64,000 nucleotides of DNA from Diphasiastrum complanatum (GCA_029204225.1 CM055096.1:4372014-4436013), one strand, 5' to 3'; numbered from the stretch's first letter, positions 1 to 11,550 are shown. Program-made: numbers and translations. Notes: a model not told the origin generated them from the letters alone.

Positions 1-1229
1 CAAAATGGGGCCACTTTTGGAAGAAAGATGACCATGAGCTTGCAATCCTTGCGGGTGAAACAACTCTGATGGCGAGTCCATAGGATTAGGATATGATGGG
101 ATACTTACAGGGCCTGGATTTCCCCAACTTGTTTGCTGGACAGAAGTCTTTGTTTGTGACTGATGCATCTTACTTCTACCAGTAAATGCATGTCTGGATT
201 CAGATGATTGTTTCCAGAGCTTCTCATCCGCATCTTTTGGAATGGGAGCATTCAAACCAGGAAAGCCCACAACCATTTTTTTACTCAGAGTAGAACCATT
301 TGCAACAGGCATACTTGTATCCAAAATTTCACCATCTTCTGTTGTCTCTTTCTTTTCTTGCTCTTCCTCACCGTCAAAGATAGTGATGCCTGAAGGTTCA
401 TCTTCACCTCCATCTGTCCCAATATATCGGATATTTAAGCCCTTGTGGAAAACAGCAACACAGAACCACTTTCAAAATTTCACACATTGCATTGATAAAG
501 CTAAAGTAGGTTGCAAAAGAGATAAGGTTACAAACCAAGGTATCCAGGGGGGTAGCCAAGTTCGCGCATGCGGTTAAGCCATGGAGGTGGATCCAATTCC
601 TGCATAAAGTTATATGATTGAGTTAAGAAGGTATCGATTGCCAGAGGCTAGTGAAACAGGTGAATGTAGTCATACATACCCCTATCCCTAATGATTGCCT
701 CGTCTCTGCTCCCAATACACCAGGTTTCAAGTCATCAAACTTCCCGCCTGGAGAGCTTTGGTAGTATCGTGAAGGGCCACGTGGGCCTGGAGCTAATCCT
801 TTCTTCGAAGTATGCAGTTTTCGAGCCACACTAATGGCCGCATTGTCACGTGGCCTAGGGCAATCTTTCAGGCCATGACTGTATGACCCGCAATTGAAGC
901 ATCGTGAAGCTTCTTCTGACATTTCAAAAGGCCTAAGCTCACCAGAACTCATTGCATCAGTGCAAGGGTACATCATCCGGAAAATAAATGGCCATCAGTG
1001 GCATGATCAAACAAAATATATGATTGTGAATGATCAAAGACAAACAAATATCAAGGTTACTATGTTACCGTTCCAACTGCGAAGCTGAATCTTGCGATGA
1101 AAGAGCAGAGTTGCAAGCGCGATCGTAGAGCGGCACTTCGACTTCTCTCTCTTGGCTATCTGCGAGAGAGATCTCTCCAGTTTGTTGCTCAAATCCAACT
1201 TGCTTGGTCGGCACATCCATCCAAAATGG
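1..1229 (-). CDS. ZCCHC8-like zinc-knuckle / PSP-domain protein (partial, spliced)
   Basis: Nuclear RNA-binding protein of the ZCCHC8 / plant 'proline-rich spliceosome-associated' family; family members act in spliceosome and nuclear RNA-surveillance complexes. I read four exons, all with GT..AG borders and matching phases: 1069-1229, 680-947, 536-599 and 413 down to the window edge. Exon 1069-1229 holds PFWMDVP and the VEVPLYDRA segment. Exon 680-947 holds the CCHC knuckle CFNCGSYSHGLKDCPRP and then PSRYYQSSPGGKFDDLKPG. The next exon gives ELDPPPWLNRMRELGYPPGY, the PSP-domain core, which runs on into DGGEDEPSGITIF and an acidic stretch. The frame is open to base 1, so the C-terminus is missing. 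The 5' end is not fixed: a donor at 1587 preceded by the frame MWMLQEP is in phase with the 1229 acceptor and could be the first coding exon. The family call is strong; exact homologue and start are uncertain. Confidence 0.85.
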
Positions 1230-4200
1230 CTGTACATTTGCAAGCCAGAATGTTAAATTTCACAGAGTAAAATGCATGCCTTGATTGTCCTCAAAGTAAT
1301 GAATATTTGTCTGCTCTGCTATCATAACCCAAAAAATTTGACTTAACCAATCATTTGAAAGAATCATCCAGTTGAAATCTAATTCAAAGAAACATAAGAT
1401 TTAACATCTGCATTATTGTCACTGTGAAGTGTTTTTTAAGCAAGCACTTGAACCAGCCTTTATACAAGAAAAGCCTAGTACCTACTAAAACATAACAATT
1501 TTTAGGACAAAACAAGAAACAAAAGCAATAGAAATTCCTGACTTAAATCAACAAGTACCAAATGAAGTACCCAGAGGAGTACTTACAGGCTCCTGAAGCA
1601 TCCACATAGTTCTGAAGACATATATCTTCAGACATTACATCTGGAGTCTTATTTGGAACTCTAAAATACTAGTAGTCGTACAGTTGTATATAATGATTTT
1701 TGGGCCCTGCATATCTGTTGAATTGTATGCTTTTTATTCAGTGGTGCCTCTTAATTGGTGCAACCTTTCATGTTCCTGATTATTCGTACCAAGGTGATGC
1801 CAACACTAACTATTTTAAAAAGGTTCTAGAGTGGAATCTTTAAAAGGTTCTCAGATAATAAGCTCAACAAGTCCACGAGTCATTTGCTACTTACTTGTTT
1901 TCGGTGACTTTAGCCTCATAATTGATCTTCACTATTTCGAGAGCAACTTCATCAGCGTAGCCTATGATCCCTTTTGTTTAGCCTTGGCCTACATTCAGCT
2001 TACACATCAACATAGCCTATGGCCAGTATAGCTTAGCTTTAGCTTATATTCAGCTTACATATAGCATATTGTTATCTGATTACATTCGTCTACCACTTGA
2101 TGATAAGTGTTCTCCCATCTGTGTTTAAGAATTTTGCCACTATTAGAGCGTCAAGAGATGGACCCTCGTTTCACAGCTTTGAGGCACAGAGTTTCATCTA
2201 AACATCCAACTGATGCAACTTCAAGTTCTATAAGAATGTACAAATAGAAATACAAGTACATAAAATTTCTGCAAAATCTAAGCAGCATGTCTTAGAATCA
2301 CGTGCACATTTAACTACTTAACATCCAGAAAATACAAAGTTATTGTCTGTATCAAGATAAAAGAATCCTTCTTACATTTCCACACTTCAAGTCACCCTTC
2401 AAAGTGAAATTCTCGTGTTCAACTAAGGAAAGCTTTGACAAACTTGCCTATCGCTACTTATGTGCTATTTCCCATACTGATCATGCTTCCAAGACCAAGG
2501 GCCACTGTTAATAGCTTCTCACAAGAGAACATAATAGTTTGTTGCATCTTACGTTAGATTCTCGAAGTCAATTCACCACTCTCCATCAACAATCACTTCC
2601 ACAAAAGTCTAGTTTCAGCTTTCATCAATCTAGAAAATCGTTTAATTGTACAGATCCATTTGTCAAGAACTCAAATCACTATGCTCCTTGTGCAATGACT
2701 GAAGGGCTAGTGCTGGACCATGAATACAGGTGGAAAACAATGGATAATTGGAAGGAACAGTATAACTTGATAGTATATCCATCAAAGATGTAGCACTTCC
2801 CCTTGTCAATGACCAGTAGGCCTTCTTCGCCTGGAAGCCGTAGTTAGCAGTATGATTGAGCGATGAAGTGTACATTGCAGTGGCCTGAGTTTTGTCTTCT
2901 GACTTTCTTATTCATCTCTCTTCACAGACTTGTTATAGGATTCAGTGGTTTCTTCAAACTTGTCATACTCCTTGACGAGCCTAATTGAAGAACTCCCAAT
3001 CTTTGTTCTCTCTCCACAAGTCTTGCGAAATATTCCCTGCTTCCCATGCAACTCCATATTTATAGTCTTTTGGCCCTCTTGCAAGGCATGGCTTTGACTA
3101 TCAGCCTTTAGAAACTAAGGTCTATTAGGGACAAGCCCATTTTATTCTTCTATCTTCCCACACGCAATGAGTTCGTGTATCATGCTTGAGTTGGTCAGAC
3201 GCATCCTTAAAGACCCGGTTTAGTGACTCTTCGGACCAAACTTCTAGGACTATTACTCTAGCATCTAACAAGATTATCTCAGTTCGTTTTAAAGGTTGAT
3301 TGACGATTCACAATTTTAGAAAAATAAACTGCATCCAGCAAAATAGTTCTAAAATACCATCTTTTGGCTACTCCCTGAGCCAACTTGCAAAGCCGGAAAG
3401 TACATCTCACTGCCACTTTCAAGAAAATCTCCGTTTGTACCCTGGAGAAAACAAACCACCAAGTGATATCACAAGTTACATTAAAAAATTCGTTCTCAGA
3501 TATGCAACAGTACTTCAAAAGTAGCTCAAACCTAAAGAACTGGCAACCAACAGATTCATGAGCCATGAGATCACTAAACTTTTCTTTGTGAACGATAAAT
3601 ACACATGATAGCAATTATTGGTGCATCAACCAACACATGACCTATGCATGCCCCAAGTATAATAAATTGAACAAGCAATAAGTAAGCCGCACGCAGTTAC
3701 ACATGTAAGAACTAATGACCACTATTCTACCACTACATAAGTAGAATAGTTAAGGACATATGCCCTCATGAATTACAACCTGGACAATTTAACCATATGT
3801 TTTGTTTATTATGGCTTACAAATCAATTTCTAAGACCATTGGGAATGATTACACTAGCAAATTGGCCCCTTGTCATCTAGTGAGTAGAATGGTTTAATCA
3901 ACTGTAGATGCATCCTTGAAAACACATGGATGTTTGTGCTGACATGGAGTTTGTGAGGCACTTTGGTCATAACATCCTCTTCAAGAAGCCTATGAGAGGC
4001 TCGGCCTACACTTTCTGGATTAAGTCTTGAATGATATGAACATGGTCTTTAGCATAATGGGGGAAGATTAACAAAAAGTTCACCATTCACCAGGGCCTTC
4101 CCCTTTGGTACCATATCTGTTTGCATTTCCACCAAGCCCATGATTGAGGTGAGAGAAGAGACCCATAGAGAGCACCTTAGGGGTCTTAGGCTTCGAGAGA

Positions 4201-5752
4201 CATTCAACTTATCATTCCCAGTTCACAAACAAGACTTGCATCATTACCCATGCAAGGTAGAAATTGCCATGTGCGGTCCAAGACTTTTGTCATATGGCAA
4301 GCCTAACAAGGAAAAGCAAACCAGCCTGACTCCATTGAGTTTGCCAAGAAAGACAGTAGAGGACTATCCAACATTACAAGACGATATGATACTTAGAGAC
4401 TCGTATTTGTATTTGAGTTAGAGTCTCCCTTGGGTGTCACGTATCTCTTAGAGAAAATTAGCCTCACAACCTATCCTTTACACATAGGATCAATGACCCC
4501 AAGAACCTCCACCATTTCTATGCTTACTAATACAACTTCCTGCTTCCTTATTGATGATAGCTCTCTTAGAGAGATCGAGAAACTAACTCAACACTTGGTT
4601 AGTGAGAGAAGGTCAACATAGCCGGGGTATACTGCATGTACTTACATGAAAACACTCATTAAGTTCCGATACCATGATGGAAAACTTGAGTTGGCTTCAT
4701 CTTACATGCGAACAATGATATACTCTCATACCATGTTAGGAAACTTAAAAGCATACAGTGATTGATGGCCAGCATTGATAGTTATACCGATTGCAAACTT
4801 TATCCATGAACCAAACGTAAAGTACAAGAACCTCACCATACAACAGTAGGTTGGACTATCTCACAATCATGTTAAGACTTACAAGAAAACGAGTTCAAGA
4901 CTAGTTTCCACAAGTAGTTGTTTCTCACCAAAATCAGCAGCTAAGTAGCTAGGAGGGGTACACGTGCTCTTTCCTCGACCTCCTCTTGTGATGCTTCTTG
5001 AAACACTATTCTACTTGATCCGTGGAAGGCTTGTTAGCCAGCTGCGCATCCACTTTGCCCTTCTTCTTGATTGTGCATCCATTGCTATCAAACCCGTTAC
5101 CCGATAATCATTCCTCAATCAACAATTTCACCAACCAAAAGGAAATGTCTTGCAATTCCAAGCATATACAAGATCTCTTTGATGATCTTCTCACTTAAGG
5201 TACTTTCACCATCAATTCACTCTTGGCATGAATTTAATGAACTGGATCATCACCCATGTAGACATCAAAACTTACACAACTTTCATCAAGGGTATGAAAC
5301 CAATCTAGCCTTGGACAAGTATTGAGATGCACCCAAGTCCACAAACCAACAATCTCTATAACTATTATCTATAGACTCCCTTCTCATCTAGTGCACTAAA
5401 GAGAGAATAATTTGATCTCACATCATCTCCACTATTTCAAACGCCCTTCCTTTGAAGATCAATTTGCCTTTGTCTACAATAAAAGCGATTACCTTTCCTT
5501 TTGGGACTTGCCGAAAAATCACCAACCAGTTTTTCATCCTGCTTTGACCATCGTTTCTCACCTTACTTTTCCCTTGCAAATCGATTTCTGCTTCATTCTT
5601 CTACTCTGACCATTCTACACTTCAAAATCATGTTATCTAGTTTCTTCATGTAGTTAACAAGCTACATAACTCCTCAAAACCAGGTTGCTTCTCTTGAATT
5701 TAAAAGCTCACAACAAACTTTTGAAAGCTCTCAAATAACCAATTCAATACAG
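1230..5752. other. No recognisable gene
   Basis: AT-rich DNA with only short, compositionally unremarkable open frames. Apart from the possible upstream exon ending at 1587, I see no domain, RNA gene, LTR end or tandem repeat that I can support. Part may be the 5' flank and first introns of the ZCCHC8-like gene; the rest reads like eroded intergenic DNA. Confidence 0.5.
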
Positions 5753-6574
5753 TGTTAGGTACTTAGTGAGTCCCGCCACTGAAATATTGTTGGCTAAGCT
5801 TACCAAGTGGGCCCCGCCACAGTACACTGTACAGTAGAGTAATAAGTGCGGGGGCACTGGCATCCTGCGCGTATAAGCCCAACCCAATGAGCACAAGTAG
5901 CAAGTTGTAATTTCTAAGAATAAGTGACTAGGAACTTAAAACTCTAAAATGACATTAGAGGCCCTAAGTCAAGTTGCCAATAAAAAGCTAAAAGGTTCCA
6001 AATTAGAATTCACATGACACATGTGAGTTCAGCCTTCATGCACTGAGCCGCCCTGCGTTGAAGGCTGCTTTTAGCAGGCCTTGTCCTTTCTTAGTACCAT
6101 TAGATTTCTTTTGTGTTAACTTAAATGACTTGGATTAGAATCCTTGCCATTGTAATTAGCCAATCAGAGATCAGGGCAAGCCCTTCCCCAAGAATAAAAA
6201 GGCACTCCTTGTACCCATTCTATGTTCATACAAGAGGAGGAGACTTTGCTCGCTTGACAACCTGAACATCCTTGCACCTCACTCTCCCATCTCTCTCTCT
6301 TTAGTTGGATTTGTCTATTTTGCAAATGCTTTCTAGTTAACTGGTTTTGCTACTTTCTTGTGTCTTTGGTAAGGTGAGAGAGGGGAAGGTGTAAGAGGCC
6401 TCCCTTGCTTCTTGCTTTTGGTTAAAATAGGGCGTTAGTTAGATGTGGTTACTCTAGGAGTGGTTAGATAGGTGGATTGTGTGTGTAGCAAACTAACTCC
6501 GTGAGGGAAGCACTATTCCCTTGGGAACGATACCAACAAGCGTGACAGGCGAAGCCAAGGTTGATACCCCAACA
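5753..6574 (+). mobile_element. Solo 5' LTR with Tat/Athila-type primer-binding site
   Basis: The stretch begins TGTTAGG and ends CCCAACA, giving TGTT/AACA terminal inversions. One base later comes TGGTGCCGTTAGC (from 6576), close to the tRNA-Asp-type TGGCGCCGTTG primer site used by Tat/Athila gypsy elements. An AATAAAAAG box lies near 6193 and is followed by a cytosine- and CT-rich segment, as in an LTR U3/R/U5 arrangement. No gag follows: within about 300 bp the sequence changes to a LINE relic, so the element is truncated. LTR limits are inferred from the termini and PBS; no second LTR is in the window. Confidence 0.6.
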
Positions 6575-6892
6575 GTGGTGCCGTTAGCATTTCCTTGTAG
6601 TTAGTTTACTTGCAATCATTGTGTGTTTCTCTATTTTTTGCTAGTGGAATGGATGTGTGGGGGGTAGTATAGTGTGTATTAGAGGTTAGATTTGTTGTTT
6701 TTCTGTGATTTCATGCTTGAATGATCTGTGGAGAGAGACTGAGAGGTGGAACACATTAGATTATGTTTTGCCACTTTTTCAGAGAGCAGAGCAGAGTAGA
6801 GTCTGATGTATCATCAAACAGCTCGACGAGTAAAGTTCTAATTACTCGCCTGATTACTTGCCCATTTAATTTTCTTCATTTTTTCCGTGCTC

Positions 6893-7389
6893 ACCATTCT
6901 ACAACAGATCATGTCTTCACTCTTTGTACTATCATTGAGGAAGCCAGACATATTAGACGGAAGGTTTACTGTTGCTTTGTTGGCTTCAGGAAAGCCTTTG
7001 ATTCTATTCCACATTTTCTTCTCATCCACAGACTACGCGATCTTGGTTTCTCCACTGATACAGTTCTAGCAATGATGGCACTTTATGAGCAAGTTCTTCG
7101 ATGCTTTTGGAGTGACATTGGCATCTCAGAGCATATATGGAGCACCATTAGGGTGAAGCAAGGTTGTTCCATCTCACCTATACTATTTGGGCTATATATT
7201 GACGAGCTTGAGCGAGCCATTGAGCAGAGTGGCGGTACAAGTTGCAGATATTCTGATTGCTATTCTCCTATATGCAGATGATGTGGCTTTGGTCTCCTCG
7301 ACTAGAGGTCTACAGAGACAACTGGATAGTCTTCATGATTTCTGCAACAGATGAGGCTTGAGGGTTAACACTAAGAAGACCAAAGTTAT

Positions 7390-7391
<2 letters not shown>
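6893..7391 (+). pseudogene. LINE reverse-transcriptase fragment, copy 1
   Basis: Part of a non-LTR retrotransposon reverse transcriptase. The frame reads TDHVFTLCTIIEEARH, then VYCCFVGFRKAFDSIPH (palm motif), VKQGCSISPILFGLYIDELE (fingers/palm), then shifts frame near 7245 to LLYADDVALV, the YADD catalytic box, and ends GLRVNTKKTKVM after an in-frame stop. The KQGCxxSP and YIDELE wording belongs to the non-L1 LINE type rather than the usual plant L1 form. There is no endonuclease, thumb or 3' end; the fragment stops exactly where the (TC)n tract starts. It is dead because of the frameshift and stop. A second copy lies at 32.2 kb. Confidence 0.85.
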
Positions 7392-7473
<82 letters not shown>

Positions 7474-7477
7474 CCCC
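7392..7477. repeat. (TC)n microsatellite with C7 tail
   Basis: About 80 bp of uninterrupted TC dinucleotides followed by seven C. It directly abuts the broken LINE fragment, so it may have seeded the deletion or grown at the LINE break. Confidence 0.98.
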
Positions 7478-7931
7478 AAGTTTTGGTGTTGTGAGGTGCT
7501 TAAGCATTTCCATTGTGTTTGATGTTTTCCATAGATAAGTTTCTCAAGCTTTCATGATTAATCTAGTATTGCAATTAAAATAATCCATAGCTAGGTCTTG
7601 TAATCATCAAGAGGTTCGAATTTGCATTATGTAGCTATAAGTTTGCACTTGAGTCTTGAACCTTGACTTCTTATTGATTTTAAGTTTTGGCCAGACTCTA
7701 AAAATCTACTTTTTAGATTCTAAGTTTTTACAGGTGTGAGGAGATATAGTGGAAGTGGTAAGGTAAATGGGAATGGTTCCACCAGCCTCTACCTGCTATG
7801 GCTTGCCTTTTGCACCCTCTATGGAAAAACGAAGAAAAATTAGCACACTTTAATTGAGAGCGTCTACATTGATCCTACAATGCAGCATGCACTCAAAATG
7901 GTTCATGGATAATGCCACACCTATCATGTAC

Positions 7932-8477
7932 TGTTAGTACATCCATGCTTATACATGCAAGATAATATCCAATGTAAGCTTTGTAAGCCCAAAAGGAGCT
8001 ATTAGCCTTAAGAACAAGGCAATTCCCCCTTTAGGCCCTCCAAAATAATTAATAAGGATAATAGGCCAACAAGGGCCCAATATAGCTTAAATAGTACTTA
8101 ACAAGGGCTAACTATCCCTCAAGATAGTTATGTTTAGTTAAGTAAGAGCATTGTCTATAACTAGGCAAGAGACATCAATTTGTGAATCTTTTCGCTCATT
8201 TGCAAGTGAGAGCTTCTTGCTTCCTCCTTGTGAATGTGAGCCATAGGGATCTCCATTGCTAGGTCTCATGTGCCCTATCCACATGACTCAATGTTCCATT
8301 TCCATTGATTGTACTCTTTATTTCATTGCTAATGTGATTCCATTGTGATCTCATTGTTTCTAGCTTTCTATTGATATGTTATCATGAATGTCTTGTTATC
8401 TTCTTGCTTCTAGCTTTACTTCATTGTTATTGTTATTAATTTGGAATTTGGCACATAACATTTCTTGGTATCAGAGC
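7932..8477 (+). mobile_element. LTR (7932-8460) plus tRNA-Met-type PBS
   Basis: Begins TGTTAGTAC and ends GCACATAACA, so the ends form a perfect TGTTA/TAACA inversion; length 529 bp. Five bases later TGGTATCAGAGC (8466-8477) matches the initiator-tRNA-Met primer site of plant LTR elements. Downstream there is no recognisable gag or pol, only a T-rich leader with a repeated block, then the gene-fragment mosaic. This suggests a non-autonomous element, but no 3' LTR copy was found downstream. Confidence 0.65.
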
Positions 8478-8639
8478 ATAGATCCTAAATTCATGATAAT
8501 TCTATGTGAATTTCATTAGATTTGATAAGTTTATTGTTTTTGTAGCTTTCATTTTACTAATTTCTAATTTTGAATTTTTTTTCAGGGCTGCTCAGACCAA
8601 TTTTCAACATTCAAATTCGTTTTTCATTTCTAATTTGAT

Positions 8640-9110
8640 TCAATAGGTTTGTAGAGCTTTGTCTTAGCTTTCATTTGCACCAATTTGCAAGGCATTTGGA
8701 TAAGAGATGCAAAAGTTATTGCTCTTTTGCTAAAAAGCTGTCAAAATAGGTGACTAAAATTTTGCTTTCACTTGATTTGAATTTTTCAGATTTGATTTAA
8801 GTTTTAATCTCAAGTTTCTATCCATAGGATTTTAGAGCATTGTTTTAGCTTTGATCTGATCCATATGGCAGGTCATTTGGATTAGTATCCAAAAAGTTAT
8901 GACAATTCTTGATTCCTAGCTCTACTTTTGTTAGCTTTTCTTCCTCAAAATTTTCAGACCTGTTCTGTTGTAAATTTGACCTATCAAATCACATTCAATC
9001 ATTGATCTGATACTATAGGTTGATAGAGCTTGTTGTTAGCTTTTCAGAGGTACTGAGTTTGTGTGATTTGGATCAATATTGAGGAAGTTATGATCAAATA
9101 AGTGGAGATG
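8640..9110 (+). repeat. Degenerate ~185-bp tandem repeat in retroelement leader
   Basis: Three diverged copies starting near 8643, 8824 and 9016. Each has a 'tAtAGGtt..TAGAGC.TtGTttTAGCTTt' core, then 'catTTGGATna...' and an AAGTTAT segment about 60 bp later. They lie just 3' of the primer-binding site at 8466, in the untranslated leader of the presumed element. Confidence 0.5.
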
Positions 9111-9257
9111 GGTCAGAATGGCCAGAAATTTGAAAGAAAAATTGGTAATTTTTTCCAAGTGAGAGAGAAGCACTTCAAAGTTTCAACTCTGAAGTTTCAT
9201 TTCTTTTGTAGATTTTTTTCTGATTCTTCATTTTGAAGTTCTAAAAAAAAAACTAAC

Positions 9258-9340
9258 CCTACCTTTCCCAGCCCTAACCCCCTCCTGACCACGCCCTAAC
9301 CATAACCCTAATACACCTTACCTCACCCTAAGCCCTAAAC
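9258..9340. repeat. Degenerate telomere-like CCCTAA repeats
   Basis: At least six scattered CCCTAA-type units (CCCTAACC, CCCTAAGC, CCCTAAAC) within 80 bp after a short poly-A. This is the plant telomere motif read on the C-rich strand, but the units are irregular. It could be an interstitial telomeric relic or a simple element-end expansion. Confidence 0.5.
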
Positions 9341-9545
9341 ACTCGGTCAACATTTACCTTCTCCTCCGAGTCCACGACTCTGTTACCCCTCAGTTACGGT
9401 CGAGATCTTAAACATATCGGTTACCTCAGTCCTCATGGATTCGGTTACCCCTCGGTTACCTCAAACTCGGTCGAGATCTTAAACATGTCTCCTCCAGACC
9501 CAGTTCTTCCACGGCTCTGTTAGCCCCCTCCTCAGTTAACTGATC
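9341..9545. repeat. Short repeats with CGGTCGAGATCTTAA core
   Basis: Two copies of GGTCGAGATCTTAAACAT (near 9399 and 9471) are interspersed with several GGTTACCTC/GTTACCCCTC units. The core is the exact reverse complement of the TTAAGATCTCGACCG unit in the minisatellite at 38.7-38.9 kb, so this may be a piece of the same repeat family in the opposite orientation. Confidence 0.55.
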
Positions 9546-9659
9546 AGAACAATGAGATTTAGCATTTGTTGCTAAAGGTACCGCCATCTCAGCGAACACA
9601 GAAGACAGGCGCAGAACAGACAGACGTCAGACAATGGTTTCTTGGCAATCGAAACAACG

Positions 9660-10115
9660 GGTTGCTGGATCCACAGTGAACATTTCCATCAGGATGATCT
9701 AGATACTTGGAATGTGCAACTATTTCGATCCATTGATGGAGGAGCTGCATCACGGTTTCCTGAAAATCTCGAGGCAGCTGCTGCGGCAGGTCTTGTGAGC
9801 GGTAAAGATAACACAGTTGACGAAAGTATTCAAGATGCTAATGTTCATGCTATTCGTCGTGCCGAGAATTTCATATACATCAAAAATCAGTACTTCCTTG
9901 GTAAATCTTTTGCTTGGGACACTGATCAAAATGTCGGTGTTCTGCACATGATAGAGAGTTAGCTCTGAAAATTGTTAGCAAGATAGAGGCAGGTGAGCGT
10001 TTTGTTGTTTATGTTGTGGTGCCCATGTGGCCTGAAGGTATTCCTGAGGGTGCTCAGGTCTTGGCGATCTTAGATTGGATGAAGAAAACTATGGAGATTA
10101 TCTCTTGCCCAAGTG
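9660..10115 (+). pseudogene. Phospholipase D alpha fragment (pseudogene)
   Basis: Matches the stretch between the two HKD motifs of plant PLD alpha, an enzyme that cleaves membrane phospholipids to phosphatidic acid. Visible landmarks are [52 protein letters not shown], then, after a frameshift near 9955, [14 protein letters not shown] and [14 protein letters not shown]. Neither HKD catalytic motif nor the C2 domain is present, and homology stops after [13 protein letters not shown]. It is broken by a frameshift with an in-frame TAG. No intron interrupts the matching part. Most likely a captured or retrocopied piece; it has no catalytic function. Confidence 0.85.
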
Positions 10116-10690
10116 TTGTTGCTACCGCTACTGATCGAGGACATGTAGATTGCTAATACCGCTTCTGAATTCCGAAGTGCCACGGTACATAGCTGTGAAA
10201 TTTGCGGAAATTCTCACCAGAGTTGACAGGCGATCTGGCAAAGAATTGGAGAAAGAACAAAAAACATCTCCCAACTCATGCTGTGCATGATCAGTAATTC
10301 CGACAACAGCGGTGTCCCCATCTACTTTCACCCACTCATGTGATTTTCGAGTACTTTAAGTCATCAGGTACTGAAGAATATCTTCTTGACAGAACAACGG
10401 TTATACTTTGCATCAAATGAGGTTGGCAGCGCTGCTGCTGTGCGTGTTACCAATGTTCTCAACGCCATTATGCCGCACACTTAATCTGCTCTTCTGCCTG
10501 ACAAGAAGCAGGAAACAGAGATCATACGATCGGATCAGCAAGAAATGCTTCTTTCTGGGAATCGATGAAGCTGCACGTAGTGCAAGAAACTGAGCTCGGG
10601 AATTTGAGCCGCTGCATCCACCTACTCCATCGTTGGCATTGACAGCAGAAGATGAGATCACCTTGGACTGAAGCCGCTTACCCTCCATTT
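10116..10690. other. Unidentified coding-like pieces around the H-protein fragment
   Basis: Plus-strand open stretches look protein-like but match nothing I can name: [20 protein letters not shown] near 10165-10230, and SNEVGSAAAVRVTNVLNAIM near 10409-10470, followed after a stop by LPDKKQETEIIRSDQQEMLL. Frames are interrupted by stops. They look like further captured exon pieces in the same mosaic as the PLD and H-protein fragments, but that is inference. Confidence 0.35.
10258..10346 (-). pseudogene. Glycine-cleavage H-protein fragment, antisense
   Basis: On the minus strand the frame reads [20 protein letters not shown] followed by QHELGDVF. This is the N-terminal signature of H protein, the lipoyl carrier of mitochondrial glycine decarboxylase. 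Only about 28 residues match; the lipoyl-lysine region and the transit peptide are absent, and the open frame then continues into unrelated sequence. It lies about 150 bp from the PLD fragment in the opposite orientation, so two unrelated genes contributed. Not functional. Confidence 0.75.
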
Positions 10691-10699
10691 AGTTGAGTT

Positions 10700-10850
10700 T
10701 TTCTCTCTCATCCGGTCGAGAGTTCTCTCTCTCTACTTCCTGCCATTCGGTCGAAATCCCATTAAAACTCCCATTCAACTCCCATTCGATCGAAATCCCA
10801 TTCAACCCCCGTTTGGTTGAAATCCCATTCAACTCCCATTCGGTCAAGAA
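10700..10850. repeat. Tandem CATTCGGTCGAAATCCCATT repeats
   Basis: Three to four diverged units built of CCATTCGGTCGAAATCCCAT and CAACTCCCATTC. They close the 3' side of the gene-fragment mosaic, as the CGGTCGAGATC repeats close its 5' side. The shared CGGTCGA core suggests, but does not prove, common origin. Confidence 0.6.
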
Positions 10851-10859
10851 CTAAGTCCC

Positions 10860-11550
10860 ACATTCCATGCCCGGAAAAAAAAATTGCCAATCTTCGGTCC
10901 TTTGTAATTCGTCCCGAGCACCAAAACATTTCATGGATTTCAAACTTTATAGAATCCAGTTTGTATTTTTTTTTTAAACCCCTTTGTTCTAAGTCGTTTA
11001 TTTAGTTTTTTTTTCTCTCATTCTTCAAACCCCTATAACTTTCTTGTTTGGGTTCGGATTCCAGCGCAGTAAAAATGAAAAGTGATTAGAACGACGAGCT
11101 TGACACTGAAAAGCACCACTCAAGAAGACTACATTGATTGGCTAGCACAAAACTAAAAATAAATGTCATAAATAGTGCTAATATGCATACTAAACCAAAC
11201 AACTAATTTAAATATTAAGGTTTCCAAAGTGTACAACGTGTCAATGAGACAAGCAACTATTGTACTCCAAGAAGCTAAAGAGGGGCTTATGTGTTTAAAG
11301 CTATGCAATTTAATCCTTTAAAAAATGATTTTTAATAGGCCAAAGAGAGACCAAAGAAAGCACATTGTCATCGGTAAAAGTTAGGAGGAAAAGCAAACAA
11401 AGAGAGTTTCAAGACATCTTAAACAGTTTGCTATAGCATGCCTGATGAATTAAATACACAAAATTATTTGGCTCAAACACCTACAACATATGATATTGAT
11501 AATTGTCATAATGTATATCTTGACATAAGTGCATAAACTAGAAACCTTAC
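10860..11550. other. No recognisable gene
   Basis: AT-rich, with several poly-T and poly-A runs. I see no coding or structural feature. It may be 3' flank of the putative minus-strand gene that follows. Confidence 0.4.
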
